From Erpobdella octoculata (taxonomy: Eukaryota > Annelida > Clitellata > Hirudinida > Erpobdellidae), in NCBI GenBank assembly GCA_963978895.1, contig OZ022242.1, positions 15,056,070 through 15,120,069 of the forward strand: a stretch of 64,000 nucleotides of DNA, read 5' to 3'. The notes beneath the pieces were generated by a model. It ran no database searches. It was given only the letters and a program-made list of their open reading frames with translations, and was not told the origin of the DNA. The position numbers were made by a program, and so were the translations under genes. Shown here one piece after another: positions 50,946 to 64,000 of the stretch. Positions within the stretch are counted from its first letter, which is position 1. Each line of letters starts with the position of its first letter.

Positions 50946-51044
50946 GTTTCTAGGCTTTTGTTTCTTAACCATTAGGACTTCGGGACCATTGAGTACTGTA
51001 TATATAAGTACATAGAGTACTATAGTACTCTATGATAATAATCT

Positions 51045-51335
51045 ACTAACGGGGTTATCCAGCGTTGCTCGGGGTTTTCAAAGGTTTTTTATCCCTTTTT
51101 TTCTTATTCCCGTTTCCTTCCCCGCTTGCTCTCCCGTTTCCAGTCGCTTTCCTGTTCCCCGTAGCTTTCCCGTTCCCGCTTGCTCTCCCGTTCCCGTTCG
51201 CGTTCAATTTCCTTTTTACAAACTGTTATTTAGGTTACAATTTCTGTGTGTGTGTGTGTCTTTCTCGGTACGCAAATCTATTTAATTTGAAATTAAAGTT
51301 TGTGTTAAAAACTCGTTTTTTCATTTAATTGTTCA
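51045..51335 (-). mobile_element. Helitron-like element joining R1 sequence, CGGGA array and 3' end
   Basis: Read on minus: a shortened R1 segment (gagtttttaacacaaacttt ... gaaattgtaacctaa), then an array of cgggaacgggagagcaag units, then aaaccccgagcaacgctgga and ccccgttagt. The last part resembles the GC hairpin and CTAG-T end of the other copies, with GTTAG instead of GCTAG. This copy links R1 to the Helitron-like family. Confidence 0.55.
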
Positions 51336-52152
51336 CTCTTTCCTAACTTTTTTTAGCCCATAAAACGTAAAATAGATTTGGTAAAAGTTGCTTGAAGCCT
51401 TCAAACGTTGTTACGTAACATAGTTTATTACAAGGCTCAGGCAAAGCCTATATGCCCCGATAGTAAAAAAAATTCATAAAAATAATAAATTAAAGCACAT
51501 AAATTGTCATTAACAAAAAAACTCCTTAATAAAACGAAAAGTAACTGATAAGTTAACATTCATTCCACCAACAAAATCGAGTAGGGTGGTTCATCCAGTG
51601 AGCATCCAGGAGACTTTTGAATTGGAAGATATCTTTTGCTTCTATGACTGAAGCAGGAAGTTTATTCCATGTACTGATCACTCGTGTAGTGAAGAAAAAC
51701 TTTTTAATATCTATTCTAGAATTTGGTTTTTCTAACTTCTGAATGTGACCTCTTGTGTTGAATAAACTAGATTTATTTATCAAGCTGAATTGGCACAATA
51801 AAAATTGTTTAATATTTTATAGACTTCAATCATGTCTCCTCTAGATCTCCTAAGTCTTAGAGTAGATAGATCGAGATACTTCAGTTTTTCTTTATATTTC
51901 CAATTCTGACATTTACGCAGTGGCTCTTTTTGTACTTTTTCAGGTTTTTCTATCATGCCTATATGGTGAGGGGAACATACCACAAAAGCACATTCAAGAT
52001 GAGAACGGATTAAACCTTTGTACAGAAGCAAAAAACAATCCTTGGATAAGTTGTGGAAATTTTTTTTTGACAATTCCTAAAATGCTATTAGCTTTTTTGA
52101 CTAGTTTGCATATATGATTAGTAAATCTTAGTTTGCTGTCCATTACAACTTC

Positions 52153-54057
52153 CAGGGCCGTAACCAGGAATTTGGAAGTGGGGGGGCCGAAGAACTTTTT
52201 GGTGGGGCACTGTATAAATTTTCTAATCACATAAATTGCACATTCCAGTGATTTAATCCCCAAAATGTGTTTCACGCAAAAAACAGGTTTAGCGAATGAA
52301 ATTTGAATCTTAATCTACCATATTTAATTGAATTTGAAAATATTCTGAATCAACATGTAAAAAACACATCACATGGATCATAATGTCAGAGAACAATACG
52401 GCGCGATTTTTGGGCAAACTTTTCTATGAAAGTGTTCAAATCTACTTTTAGCGTAAAATCCTTCTCAAAAACAGGTAGTATACAAATTTAAATTTACGCT
52501 CAAGGCCCATTGGTTGGCGATAAGGCCGCAGAATCCGCGTGAGAGTGGAGAAACTGCTCTCGCACGAAGCAGTCGACACACCGATGGTGATTGCTTAGGC
52601 ATACAGCTAATACACATTTGGAAATGCATCGCGGTACTGCAGCATTGCATATGTTGCACCTTCCTACGACGAATTTGGTTGGAATTTGTTACGGCACCGT
52701 CGTATTGCACTAGGCAATTCGCTAGGGAGGGCAACTTGGTCGAGGCAAAAGAGCTGGCTGAGTGGTTCCAAGCACTTCTCATCAAGAATGTTCTGAGATG
52801 ATGGAACGAAAGATTCTACAGCTTGAAACAAAGCCAAGTTGGACTCCCCAAATTGGGGGTTCATTTCAAAATGGTGTTGTAGAGCTCATGAGCTCGCGTG
52901 AAGTAACTTTAGAACCAATAACATGGTAATGACCCAAAGTGGAGTTGACCACAGAGCCGGTCAGCCAGGTGCTCTGAACTCGTTTGCACTTTACTGACAC
53001 TACATGGTCATCTTCATTTGATGAAAAACCAGCAGCATCTGCCATTTGATCAAAAACCTCTGCAGACCACAAAGCAAGAAGGCTCTCTTTAGCTGTGGAG
53101 ATCAGTTCCATAGCAAGAGACACGTTGCACAAGCGACCTTGCAACAAAACACTGACCGTTGACAGCAAGCTCAGTATTTTGACAATGGCATTTGAAAAAA
53201 TCCTTCTTTTAAACTTTGTTGAGCAGCCCAGCTGCTTCAACCAACACATCAACCGGAGCTTTTTCTAAGTTGGCAGCAATTTCGAGGATCTGCAAAATTT
53301 CCTTTCTGTTGTTTTTGACAACCATTGCAGATTTATAAGGGCCAGTCCATCTTTGAGCAAGTAACCGCTTTATTGTGTCACCTACATACAATTGCTAATA
53401 TAAGTTAAAAAGTTGTTTATCTTTATCTTTGATTCCACAGCGTGCGCAACCACATGATGGAGTTGGCGATGCAGTGCATGTACGGAATTCGGCGGCCCAG
53501 AGTGTCTTGCAATATTTTCTGGACACCTTTCTTTCCGCCGTTCATTACACTGGCGTCGTCATAACATTGACTCAAAATTCTAGTGGGATCCAGCTGCTGA
53601 GCCTGAAGCTCTGTAAGCAGCAAACGTGTCAGGCTTTTAGAATCTAACTCACTAGCCTTGATCATTGACATCATGTGCTCTATTGCCTTTCCACAACGCA
53701 CATAGCGAATGACAATCGACATATCCTCAACATTGCACTGATCTTGAGTTTCGTGGCATTTGATCGAATACCAGTTAATGTCAGAATCTTTGCATTCTTC
53801 GACAATCAAAACTTGTGCCATCAATTCGATTACCTCGTTTTGGATAAAAGACGACATGTACTTGGCATTTTGAGGCATGTTTTTTAAATCATACACAATT
53901 TATCATCCTTCGCTTACATTTGCTTTGTTGAACTATACAGCAATACAAAAACTGGGGGGGCCTGATTGAGCTGGGGGGGCTCGACCAAAACTGGGGGTGC
54001 TTGAACAAAACTGGGGGGGCCCAGGCCCCCCCGGCCCCATAGCTGGTTACGGCCCTG
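52153..54057 (-). mobile_element. hAT transposon (ZMYM1-like) inserted in LINE, perfect TSD
   Basis: Flanked by acaacttc at 52145-52152 and 54058-54065; removing one copy restores the LINE sequence seen in copy A (attacaactcctagatctct). Ends CAGGGCCGTAACCAG and CTGGTTACGGCCCTG are perfect inverted repeats. 1,905 bp with transposase on minus. G-rich tracts adjoin both ends. Confidence 0.95.
52495..53896 (-). pseudogene. ZMYM1-like hAT transposase, broken, N-terminus missing
   Basis: Minus-strand 53896-53423 (157 codons) holds the DUF4371/ZMYM1-like core: DSKSLTRLLLTELQAQQLD, then LSQCYDDASVMNGGKKGVQ and LGRRIPYMHCIANS. Next 53391-53209 (LAQRWTGPYKSAMVVKN), then 53252-52866 (LLQGRLCNVSLAMELISTA). 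Finally a frame near 52590-52500 reads STASCESSFSTLTRILRPY, the hAT C-terminal motif. Several frame changes separate these, so it is inactive. Confidence 0.85.
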
Positions 54058-54418
54058 ACAACTTCTAGATCTCTGATTTCTTGGAATGATGAAATGTGGT
54101 GTTTAGTTTCCCCTTCAGCAAAGTTGTAATCAAATTTATACAATTTATATGTGTTATGCAATGATAGATATACACACTTGCTGTAGATTAGTTTTAGGAG
54201 CCAATCTTTGCACCAGCTTGAAAAGAGATCTAAACTGAATTGTAGAGTCTGTTGATCATTTACACTGTTGATTATCTTGAAAATTTTTGCATCGTCATCA
54301 AATAAAAAGATATTTAGACCTTCAATGTCACAAGCTTAAAATATGTCATTGATGTAAATTACAAATATCAATGAACCTAGGACACTACGTAAACTAAATT
54401 TGAATTTTATTAAGCTAA

Positions 54419-54566
54419 CTAGCATTCCCGTCGCGGCTTCGCTCGCTGGAAAAGGAGAATACGCATCCACAGTAGCGAACCGCACGGGGCCATATTTTAC
54501 GGCCCGACTCGGTCCGGTCCGTCGACAACTTGGCCCGGCCCGCTTTATAAGCCAAAATTTCAGGCC

Positions 54567-54569
<3 letters not shown>
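54419..54569 (-). mobile_element. Helitron A 3' end, copy 4 (truncated)
   Basis: On minus the end reads AGCGAGCGAAGCCGCGACGG + GAATGCTAG, with CTAG at 54422-54419. Upstream are the gggccgggccaagttgtcga and cggaccgagtcgggccg blocks shared with 62530-62620 and 63130-63200. Cut off by the (TA)n tract at 54570. Confidence 0.75.

Positions 54570-54661
<92 letters not shown>
54570..54661. repeat. (TA)n tract
   Basis: About 46 TA units between a truncated Helitron end and the 3' end of LINE copy A. Confidence 0.97.
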
Positions 54662-56803
<2,142 letters not shown>

Positions 56804-56942
56804 TGTAAAATCGATGATTTTACGATCAGTTTCCCATTGATAGAGATCAATAGGATTTATTAAGCTTCATTAATTAATTTTTCCAATAAAACTGCAAAAC
56901 CATTCTATTGAGCCCGGTATACGATTTGGTGATATCGTAACA
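56804..56942 (+). repeat. 5' LTR
   Basis: 139 bp, TG...CA, preceded by (TA)n-ttca. Begins with the imperfect palindrome gtaaaatcgatgattttac. Confidence 0.75.
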
Positions 56943-56943
56943 T

Positions 56944-56961
56944 TGGTATCAGAATTGGGAT
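56944..56961 (+). other. Primer-binding-site-like sequence
   Basis: TGGTATCAGAATTGGGAT one base after the LTR. TGGTATCAGA matches the usual initiator-Met-tRNA-derived primer site; the match weakens afterwards. Confidence 0.6.
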
Positions 56962-56967
56962 ACAAGA

Positions 56968-58059
56968 ATGGTTTTGAAAGCGTTGGATGAACTCTCGATA
57001 CTCGAATTGAGGCGGGAATTTAGAAAACGAGAGTTCAGTGATAAAGGAAGAAAGTCTGAGCTCGTGGACCGCCTCCGGACGTCATTGGAGAACAAAGGGT
57101 TTGATCCGGAAGAGTATGAGTTCGAAGCAGAAAATGAATTGATGAAAGCTCTGAATAAAATGGCGGAAGAAAACAGAGCAGCACAGCAAGAAATGAAGAA
57201 ATTTCTTGAACTCCTCAATGGTGACACAAACAATTGCGGAAACAAAAAAAGACGGTCAAGATGAACCATGCAAGAATGTACAAGATGAACCATGCAAGGA
57301 TGGTCATGGTGATGAGCCTTGCAAAGATGTGCAAGATGAACCATGCAAAGATGTGCAAGATGAACCATGCAAAGATGTTCAAGATGAACCATGCAAAGAT
57401 GGTCATGATGACGAGCCTGTCAAAGATGGTCATGATGATGTGCCTGTCAAAGACGGTCATGATAATGAACCTTGCAAAAATGCTCAAGATGCAAAGATGG
57501 TGACAGTGATACAGTCGGTTTGGACGTCGAAAACAAAACTAAAGAAGATGAGAAGAATGTTGAAAACGAAATGCAAAACGATGAGGATGAAAGGGATGAT
57601 GATTATTATAATAATGGCAATAACAACTATGGCTTTTACCCATACAGCGACGGTTCTGAAACGGAAGCCTCCATAACAGACGACGGCACCGAATATTCAG
57701 GGTCAGATTTTAGTGAAGAATCTGACTCGGATGAAGCAACCGAGGATTTAGAAACGGACGAAACTCCAATGGAGAAATACGTCAAAGTTAACTTGACAAA
57801 AAAAGAAGACACTGATTTGAGAGACGATGGCGATAATTTGAAGAATGATCCGCTGGACGATACGAAAGTTGACACCGATGAAAGAGCCGAGTTGGAATGT
57901 GAAAAGAAAACGTTCGATTTTAGCTTGGAAAAAAACAAACATGACGGCGATGAACTTCTCCAAAACAAAAATAGCAATGCAGCAAGCAAAAACTCTGAAA
58001 AAGATGAGCCAAGAACAGAGAACGGTACCGAGGGTCCTAAATCAGATGAATCCACATAG
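56968..58059 (+). pseudogene. SAP-domain, CKD-repeat, acidic Gag-like protein (two frameshifts)
   Basis: Frame 1 (56968-57264): SAP motif in residues ~8-42, with LSILELRREFRKREFSDKG and KSELVDRLRTSLE; then a helical segment ENELMKALNKMAEENRAAQQ. At an A7 run (about 57243-57249) the sense shifts to a second frame carrying about nine copies of an 8-residue unit like QDEPCKDV (24-bp DNA repeat, to ~57480). Near 57485 it shifts to a third frame (to 58059), highly acidic, with YYNNGNNNYGFYPYSDGSE and many Asp/Glu/Ser. SAP domains bind DNA or RNA. As the only coding in an LTR element it is probably a Gag substitute. Whether the frameshifts are decay or programmed cannot be told from one copy. Confidence 0.6.
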
Positions 58060-58100
58060 GATCCTAGATACTAATAGTCATTCTAAAATCAAATAACAGT

Positions 58101-58472
58101 TTGATGAAGGGATTTATTGGTTTTATGGAACGTGTTTTCGAAAAACCTTTTGAAGAGTTTATTGAGAAAGATCTAAAAGATGTGAAGGAAAAAGAAAAAG
58201 CAGACAATTCCGATAAACGTGCAAAGATGTTCAGGACGAGGCATGCAAAAAAGACTGTGATGAACCGTGCAGAAATGGCGACGATGAGCCAAAGAAAAAC
58301 TCTGTTGATGAGCCAAAGAAGGACTGGAAGAAACTGCGTCAAACGGTCAAGAGACTTGACCATGTTGTTTGCGAATTGCGATCAAGGCCAGGAGTAAAGA
58401 TCAAGTTATTTTGTGTTTGTGGCCGAGTCGCATTTCTCAAAAGCGACTATGCTGTTCGGGACGAACAGAATT
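58101..58472 (+). pseudogene. Downstream continuation of the LTR-element coding
   Basis: Frame from 58101 begins MMKGFIGFMERVFEKPFEEF and continues through KDLKDVKEKEKADNSDK. Near 58215-58220 sense passes to another frame giving DVQDEACKKDCDEPCRNGD, then DEPKKDWKKLRQTVKRLDH and a Cys-bearing FCVCGRVAFLKSDY, ending with a stop at 58472. The DEPC-type units show it belongs to the same protein family as 57252-57480. It ends at the purine tract before the 3' LTR. Confidence 0.5.
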
Positions 58473-58488
58473 AAGAAGGGGATAATCA

Positions 58489-58782
<294 letters not shown>

Positions 58783-58784
<2 letters not shown>

Positions 58785-58876
58785 GGATGGATGGATGGAT
58801 GGATGGATGGATGGATGGATGGATGGATGGATGGATGGATGGATGGATGGATGGATGGATGGATGGATGGATGGAT
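58783..58876. repeat. (ATGG)n tetranucleotide array
   Basis: About 23 atgg units; joins directly to the 3'-truncated LINE fragment. 'IHPS' and 'WMDG' frames are artefacts. Confidence 0.97.
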
Positions 58877-59545
58877 GCGTAGGTGGTTGTCAAGGGTGAC
58901 GCCTAGCAGTTTAACGTGTGAAGATATAGGAAGGGTGGCGCCCGCGATGTCTATTGAGGTTAATTCTTTAAATTTGATGAGTTGCTGTGGTGAGCCAAAG
59001 ATGATTACTTCAGACTTGGTATGGTTTAACTGTAAAAAGTTTAAGCGGTGCCACAGTTGAATTTTGTGTGTGCAGAGTGTAAGAGTTTGGATCATGTTTG
59101 GTGAGTCGTCACAAGAGAGAGAGCAGTGAAAAGACAGGTGTCGTCAGCGTATTGGTGGAGAGAGACGTTTGATTGTTCGATGATGGCGCAGATGGGTGTG
59201 GTGTATGTTGTGAATAGAAGAGGTCCCAGGACAGAGCCCTGGGGAACACCCGCGTCAAGGGCAGAGGGTGCAGAAGAGTGTTTGCCCATTTTTATGAATT
59301 GTTTTCTGCTGTTGAGATATGAGGAGATCCATGACAAAGCAGAACTGGTAACGTCAAACTCGTCGGCAAGTCTGGTAGTGAGGATGTCATGACGAATGGT
59401 GTCGAAAGCGGCCGAGAGATCGAGGCAGACCAACACAACAGCTTTCTGGTTGCCACAGTTTTGTAGCATAGAATCAAGTACGTGAAGTGAAGCTGTTTCC
59501 GTGGAGTGACCGGAACGATAGGCTGATTGTAGTTTTGTGTAGTTG
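58877..59545 (-). mobile_element. LINE RT fragment, second family
   Basis: On minus: AYRSGHSTETASLHVLDSM, motif A VCLDLSAAFDTIRHDIL, motif [15 protein letters not shown], motif [12 protein letters not shown], then [20 protein letters not shown] after a frameshift near 59100. The HST / DLSAAFDT / GVPQGS set is of CR1/L2-type. It is a different family from copy A, truncated on both sides: by (ATGG)n at the left and by Helitron A at the right. Confidence 0.88.
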
Positions 59546-60337
59546 GTGAAACACGTATATCTTTATTTTTTGAGAAGATACTAATTATTAATTTTTACAT
59601 CTGTAGCAGTTACAGTTTCTCGAGTAGCTGTTACTTAAAAAAACAAATGACCCTATTTTCCACCCCACATTTGAGGTCCTGGAAACCAAATTTTTTAAAA
59701 ATGGTGAAACATGTATTTTCTCAATTTTTAAAAAGAATCTAGATAACAAATTTTAAAAGCCCTTCGTTTTTGGTTTTCAAGATATACGTTGTTTTAGAAA
59801 AACATTTGTTTTCCAGTTTCATCCTCTCAGGAGCAAAATTTTCAAAAATCCGTTATTAGTGGGTGCTTACGCTATAAAAGTAATATAAGTTCCAAATTTA
59901 ACGTTCCTAGGACGATGCGTTTAAGCTCGGTGTTGATTATCAATCAGTCAGTCAGTCAGTCAGTCGGTCAGTCAGTCAGTCAGTCAGTCAGTCAGTCAGT
60001 CAGTCAGTCAGTCAGTCAGTCAGTCAGTCAGTCAGTCAGTCAGTCAGTCAGTCAGTCAGTCAGTCAGTCAGTCAGTCAGTCAGTCAGTCAGTCAGTCAGT
60101 CAGTCAGTCAGTCAGTCAGTCAGTCAGTCAGTCAGTCAGTCAGTCAGTCAGTCAGTCAGTCAGTCAGTCAGTCAGTCAGTCAGTCAGTCAGTCAGTCAGT
60201 CAGTCAGTCAGTCAGTCAGTCAGTCAGTCAGTCAGTCAGTCAGTCAGTCAGTCAGTCAGTCAGTCAGTCAGTCAGTCAGTCAGTCGATCAGTCAGTCAGT
60301 CAGTCAGTCAGGACATGTTCTTTTATATATGTATAGA
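59546..60337 (-). mobile_element. Helitron A copy 2, 5' part
   Basis: On minus the 5' end is TCTATACATATATAAAAGAAC (TC at 60337-60336, preceded by A) followed by atgtcctgactgactgac, as in copy 1 at 61107. The body runs through the (CAGT)n tract, then gataatcaacaccgagctta, and blocks shared with 61200-61680. Truncated at the LINE junction near 59545. Confidence 0.8.
59942..60310. repeat. (CAGT)n array, expanded Helitron subterminal repeat
   Basis: About 92 units with rare variants (cggt, cgat). In the same place of Helitron copy 1 the tract is only ~55 bp (61132-61187). Reading frames here are artefacts. Confidence 0.95.
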
Positions 60338-60340
60338 TTA

Positions 60341-60555
60341 CGGTGGCAGAGCGGTGGAGCGTTCGCCTGTCGATCGTTAGGTCGGCAGTTCGAGCCTCAC
60401 CGGCGTCACCAGCGTAACTGGTAAGGAGTTCACTTGCATTTGCTAGGGGGTAGGCGCCTATAAACGGCTGCCTCTTCTGCCTCCGCGCGGCCTAGAAGCC
60501 TGCGTTACGTGGCATAACGCCGCGTTAAGCATTGTCCAAATTATTATTATTATTA
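60341..60555 (+). mobile_element. tRNA-derived SINE
   Basis: GGTGGCAGAGCGGTGGAGCG (A box TGGCAGAGCGG) and, ~35 nt on, CGGCAGTTCGAGCCTCACC (B box GTTCGAGCC) with CGCCTGTCGATCG between. A ~150-nt body (gcctgcgttacgtggcataa) and an (ATT)n tail at 60541-60556 follow. It sits three bases from the 5' end of Helitron A copy 2. Not a functional tRNA: no matching acceptor stem. Confidence 0.85.
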
Positions 60556-61106
60556 CCTTTGACCTTTGATGTTCGTACATAGGCACTTTTGGCTTGGAAA
60601 GTTTGTTGGCCCCCTGAGCCGGGGGATTGAATTAGGGATTCCAAATATTTTTAATTTTCCTCCCTGTATGAGAACTACTTCCTTGCCAAATTTGAAATCG
60701 GTCACAAAATGAGCGGAGCGGGAAAGCAAGCGAAACGGGAATTAGAAAATAAGCGGAAACGGGAACGGGAGAACAAGCGGGAGCGAAAAAACAGCTGAGA
60801 GCGAAAAAGCGAGCGGGAAAGCGTCCGGGATCGGGAAAACGATTATAAACTTGATATGTGTAAGTCAATGTCTCAATACACATTATTATAAATTTTTTTA
60901 ACGGCCTTAGGGACACTGTTTTTATGTAATCTCTGGACTTGTCTTGTTTCTTTAAGTATGACAATTACATAACACCATCAAAGTATATATTTATATTTTT
61001 ATTTCAAAAAGGCAATGCAAAAATATACAACTGTAGGTGAAAAAAAGATGCAAGAGATAGATAAATCTTAAACATTTAATTGGAACTGATCTGCAGTTAC
61101 TTATAA
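60556..61106 (+). other. Helitron-like CGGGA array and unassigned sequence
   Basis: 60712-60842 carries the gcgggaaagcaagcg / cgggaacgggagaacaag array found at 48876, 51105 and 62825. The 3' hairpin end is not present after it. The remainder, to the Helitron at 61107, is AT-rich and unassigned. Confidence 0.5.
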
Positions 61107-62669
61107 TCTATATATATAAAAGAACATGTCCTGACTGACTGACTGACTGACTGACTGACTGACTGACTGACTGACTGACTGACTGATAATCAACGCCGAG
61201 CTCAAACGCCTCATCCTAGGAACGTGAAATTTGGAACTTATATTACTTTTATAGCGTAAACATCCGCTAAGAAAGGATTTTTGAAAATTTTGCTCCTGAG
61301 GGGAAAAAACTGGAAAACAAACTTTTTTCTAAAACAATGTATATCTCGAAAACCAAAAGTGAGGAGATTTTGAAATTTGGTATATAGATTCTTTTTGAAA
61401 AATAAAAAGATACGTGTTTCACCATTTTTTGAAAATTCGGTTTCCCGGACCTCAAATGTGGGTTGGAAAATTGGGTTATTTGGTTTTTAAAGTAGCTGCT
61501 ACTCAAAAACTGTTAATGATACAGAAGTAAAAATTAGTATTTAGTTTCTACTCCAAAAATAATGAAATACGTGTTTTAGCATTTTTTGAAAATTTGGTTT
61601 CCAGGACCTCAAATGTGGGGTGGAAATAAGGGTTATTTGCTACTCACAAACTGTAAGTGCTACAAATAAAAATTAGTATTTTGAAGTTTTGTGCCGGTTA
61701 AAAGTAGCTAAGTCCAGTTTATCATCGGCCGGGCCAAGCCGTTATTTTAGAGTCTTCACACGGGCCAGGCCAAACCTTAAATCAAAGTGGGACGGGCCGA
61801 GGTTTTTCACCAAGTATATAGATATTTTAGTGATTTTAAGGTCTTCAGTTTGGCCGGGCCAAACCTGAGGTCAAGGTGGGACGGGCCGAAGTTTTTCATC
61901 AAGTATATAGAACTTCTAGGCCTGTAAAAATGGGCCGGGCCTAATTCAGACGGGCTGTGCTGGGCCAGGAGTTTGGGTTTTTAAAACGGGCTGGGCTAAT
62001 TTGTCGACGGGCCGAGCCGAGACCTAAAAAAATGATCTCTACTATGGATGCACGGTTCGAACTTTCTAATTTCCTAACGATCGACAGGCGAACGCTCTAC
62101 CGCTCTGCCACCAGTGCCTCAAAAAATAACGATATAAGTGTTTCACCATTTTTTAAAACTTTGGTTTCCATGACTTCAAATGTGGGGTCAAAATAAGGGT
62201 TATTTGATTTTAAAATAACTGTTACTCAACAACTGCAAGCATTACAGATGTGAAACTTAGTATTTTGAGGTTTTGTGCCGGTTTAAAGTAGCTGAGTCCA
62301 GTTTATCACCGGTCGTGCCAAGCCGTTATTTTAGGGTCTTCTTACGGGCCAGGCTAAACCTTAAATCAAGGTGGTACGGGCCGAGGTTTTTCACTAAGCA
62401 TATAGTCATTTTTGTAGTTTTAGGGTCTTCAGACGGGCCGGGCCAAACCTGAAGTCAACGTGGGACGGGCCGAAGTTTTTCATCAAGTATATAGAATTTC
62501 TAGGCCTGTAAAAACGGGCCGGGCCCAAATTAGACGGGCCGTTCCGGACCAGGAATTTTGGTTTTGAAACGGGCTGGGCCAAGTTGTCGACGGGCCGAGC
62601 CGACACCTATGGATGCACGGTTCAAATTCTCTAATTTCATGCGAGCGAAGCCGCTACGGGCACTGCTAG
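61107..62669 (+). mobile_element. Non-autonomous Helitron A, complete copy 1
   Basis: 5' end TCTATATATATAAAAGAACA preceded by host A (61106). 3' end GCGAGCGAAGCCGCTACGGG + CACTGCTAG (CTAG 62666-62669), followed by host T. The A^T site, TC start and hairpin-plus-CTAG end are the Helitron hallmarks. 1,563 bp, with no Rep/helicase coding. Inside: a (GACT)n tract, repeated 60-bp blocks (aaatgtggggt...), and a ~590-bp tandem duplication of a gggccgggccaa-rich segment (61680-62050, 62270-62620). Confidence 0.88.
62046..62116 (-). other. tRNA-like (SINE-derived) segment inside Helitron A
   Basis: On minus: ACTGGTGGCAGAGCGGTAGA (A box), GCGTTCGCCTGTCGATCG, then AAGTTCGAACCGTGCATCC (B box GTTCGAACC). 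Nearly the same as the head of the SINE at 60341. Confidence 0.75.
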
Positions 62670-62818
62670 TATTTAATAAAAGGCAAACGAATATAATCAA
62701 GCATGTAAAATAGAGAACAATTAAGTTTCGCGTTGAACCCAATTGTTGCCTAGCTGGCTGGCCTAAATAAGCTCTACATGAATATTAATAAGTTTCGCGT
62801 TGAACCTATGTAGCATTT

Positions 62819-62939
62819 GTATATACGGAAGCGGGAACGGGAAAGTGACCGGGAGAGCAGGCGGGGAAGGAAACGGGAACGAGAGAGACAAACATTAGAA
62901 AAACTTCTAAAAGTCCCGGGCAACGCCGGGTACTCCCGC

Positions 62940-62940
<1 letters not shown>
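62819..62940 (+). mobile_element. Helitron-like 3' end with perfect GC hairpin
   Basis: A short cgggaacgggaaagtgaccg array, then gtCCCGGGCAACGCCGGGta, a stem CCCGG/CCGGG, then ctcccgcttgtatata. The expected CTAG is CTTG here. Abuts a (TA)n tract. Confidence 0.6.

Positions 62941-64000
<1,060 letters not shown>

Larger units (their letters stand above)
51417..54387 (-). mobile_element. Jockey/CR1-like LINE copy B, split by an hAT
   Basis: 51417-52152 and 54066-54387 together match the 3' part of copy A (54661-56606), including the end aacatagtttattacaaggc. Coding on minus (52073-51780, 51798-51553 and others) gives the RT C-terminal block [31 protein letters not shown] and [17 protein letters not shown] with frameshifts. 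The 5' truncation is at about 54387. The hAT insertion at 52153-54057 is exact. Confidence 0.9.

Noticed and set aside
57206..58055. Host gene for an acidic repeat protein
   Set aside because: Flanked by near-identical direct repeats with TG..CA, a primer-site-like sequence and a purine tract, so an LTR element explains it better.
60341..60413. Functional tRNA gene
   Set aside because: A and B boxes are present but there is no acceptor-stem pairing, and a SINE body with an (ATT)n tail follows.
59915..60424. 169-codon SVSQ frame
   Set aside because: Tetranucleotide array inside a Helitron, running into a SINE.

Overview
This window is from an AT-rich, intron-rich, transposon-laden animal nuclear genome. 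The evidence is GT-AG introns with phase-consistent joins, a cilium/flagellum protein gene, metazoan-type spermidine synthase and Ctr copper transporter genes, CR1/L2/Jockey-like LINEs, tRNA-derived SINEs, hAT elements with 8-bp target duplications, and Helitron-type ends. There is no bacterial, plasmid or viral signature. I cannot place the phylum; an invertebrate is likely.

Three host genes can be assembled by joining exons. (1) On +, 38 phase-consistent exons between 1636 and 33061 encode about 2,729 residues of a CFAP47-like axonemal protein (ASH-type beta modules, a central calponin-homology domain, more ASH-like modules, proline-rich tail). Its true 5' end probably lies before the window. 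(2) On -, eight coding exons between 38007 and 35749 encode a complete 288-residue spermidine synthase, tail-to-tail with CFAP47. (3) On -, four exons between 47810 and 39342 encode a complete 189-residue Ctr/SLC31-type copper transporter. Its last exon is separated from the first three by a 7.66-kb intron made largely of mobile elements.

Region by region: 1-980 hAT remnant; 1636-33061 CFAP47, with introns holding LINE, hAT-like, SINE and Helitron-end fragments and several minisatellites; 33062-35748 intergenic with a short hAT; 35749-38700 spermidine synthase; 38941-39178 a perfect-TIR MITE; 39342-47810 copper transporter; 47811-64000 no host gene recognised, only nested mobile elements. That last block contains an hAT inside a LINE, a second LINE with an intact reverse transcriptase frame, a small LTR element with SAP-domain Gag-like coding, a third LINE piece, a tRNA-type SINE and several Helitron copies.

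The most notable observations are: minisatellites that copy the splice-donor region of two CFAP47 exons; the small LTR element with a SAP domain, a 24-bp Cys-bearing coding repeat and an initiator-Met-like primer site; Helitron copies containing a tRNA-like segment, and a CTAG/TC end-to-end junction; and long (TA)n tracts at most TE-TE borders in the last 10 kb. I see no convincing new cellular system. The unusual material is in the mobile elements and in how repeats touch coding exons.
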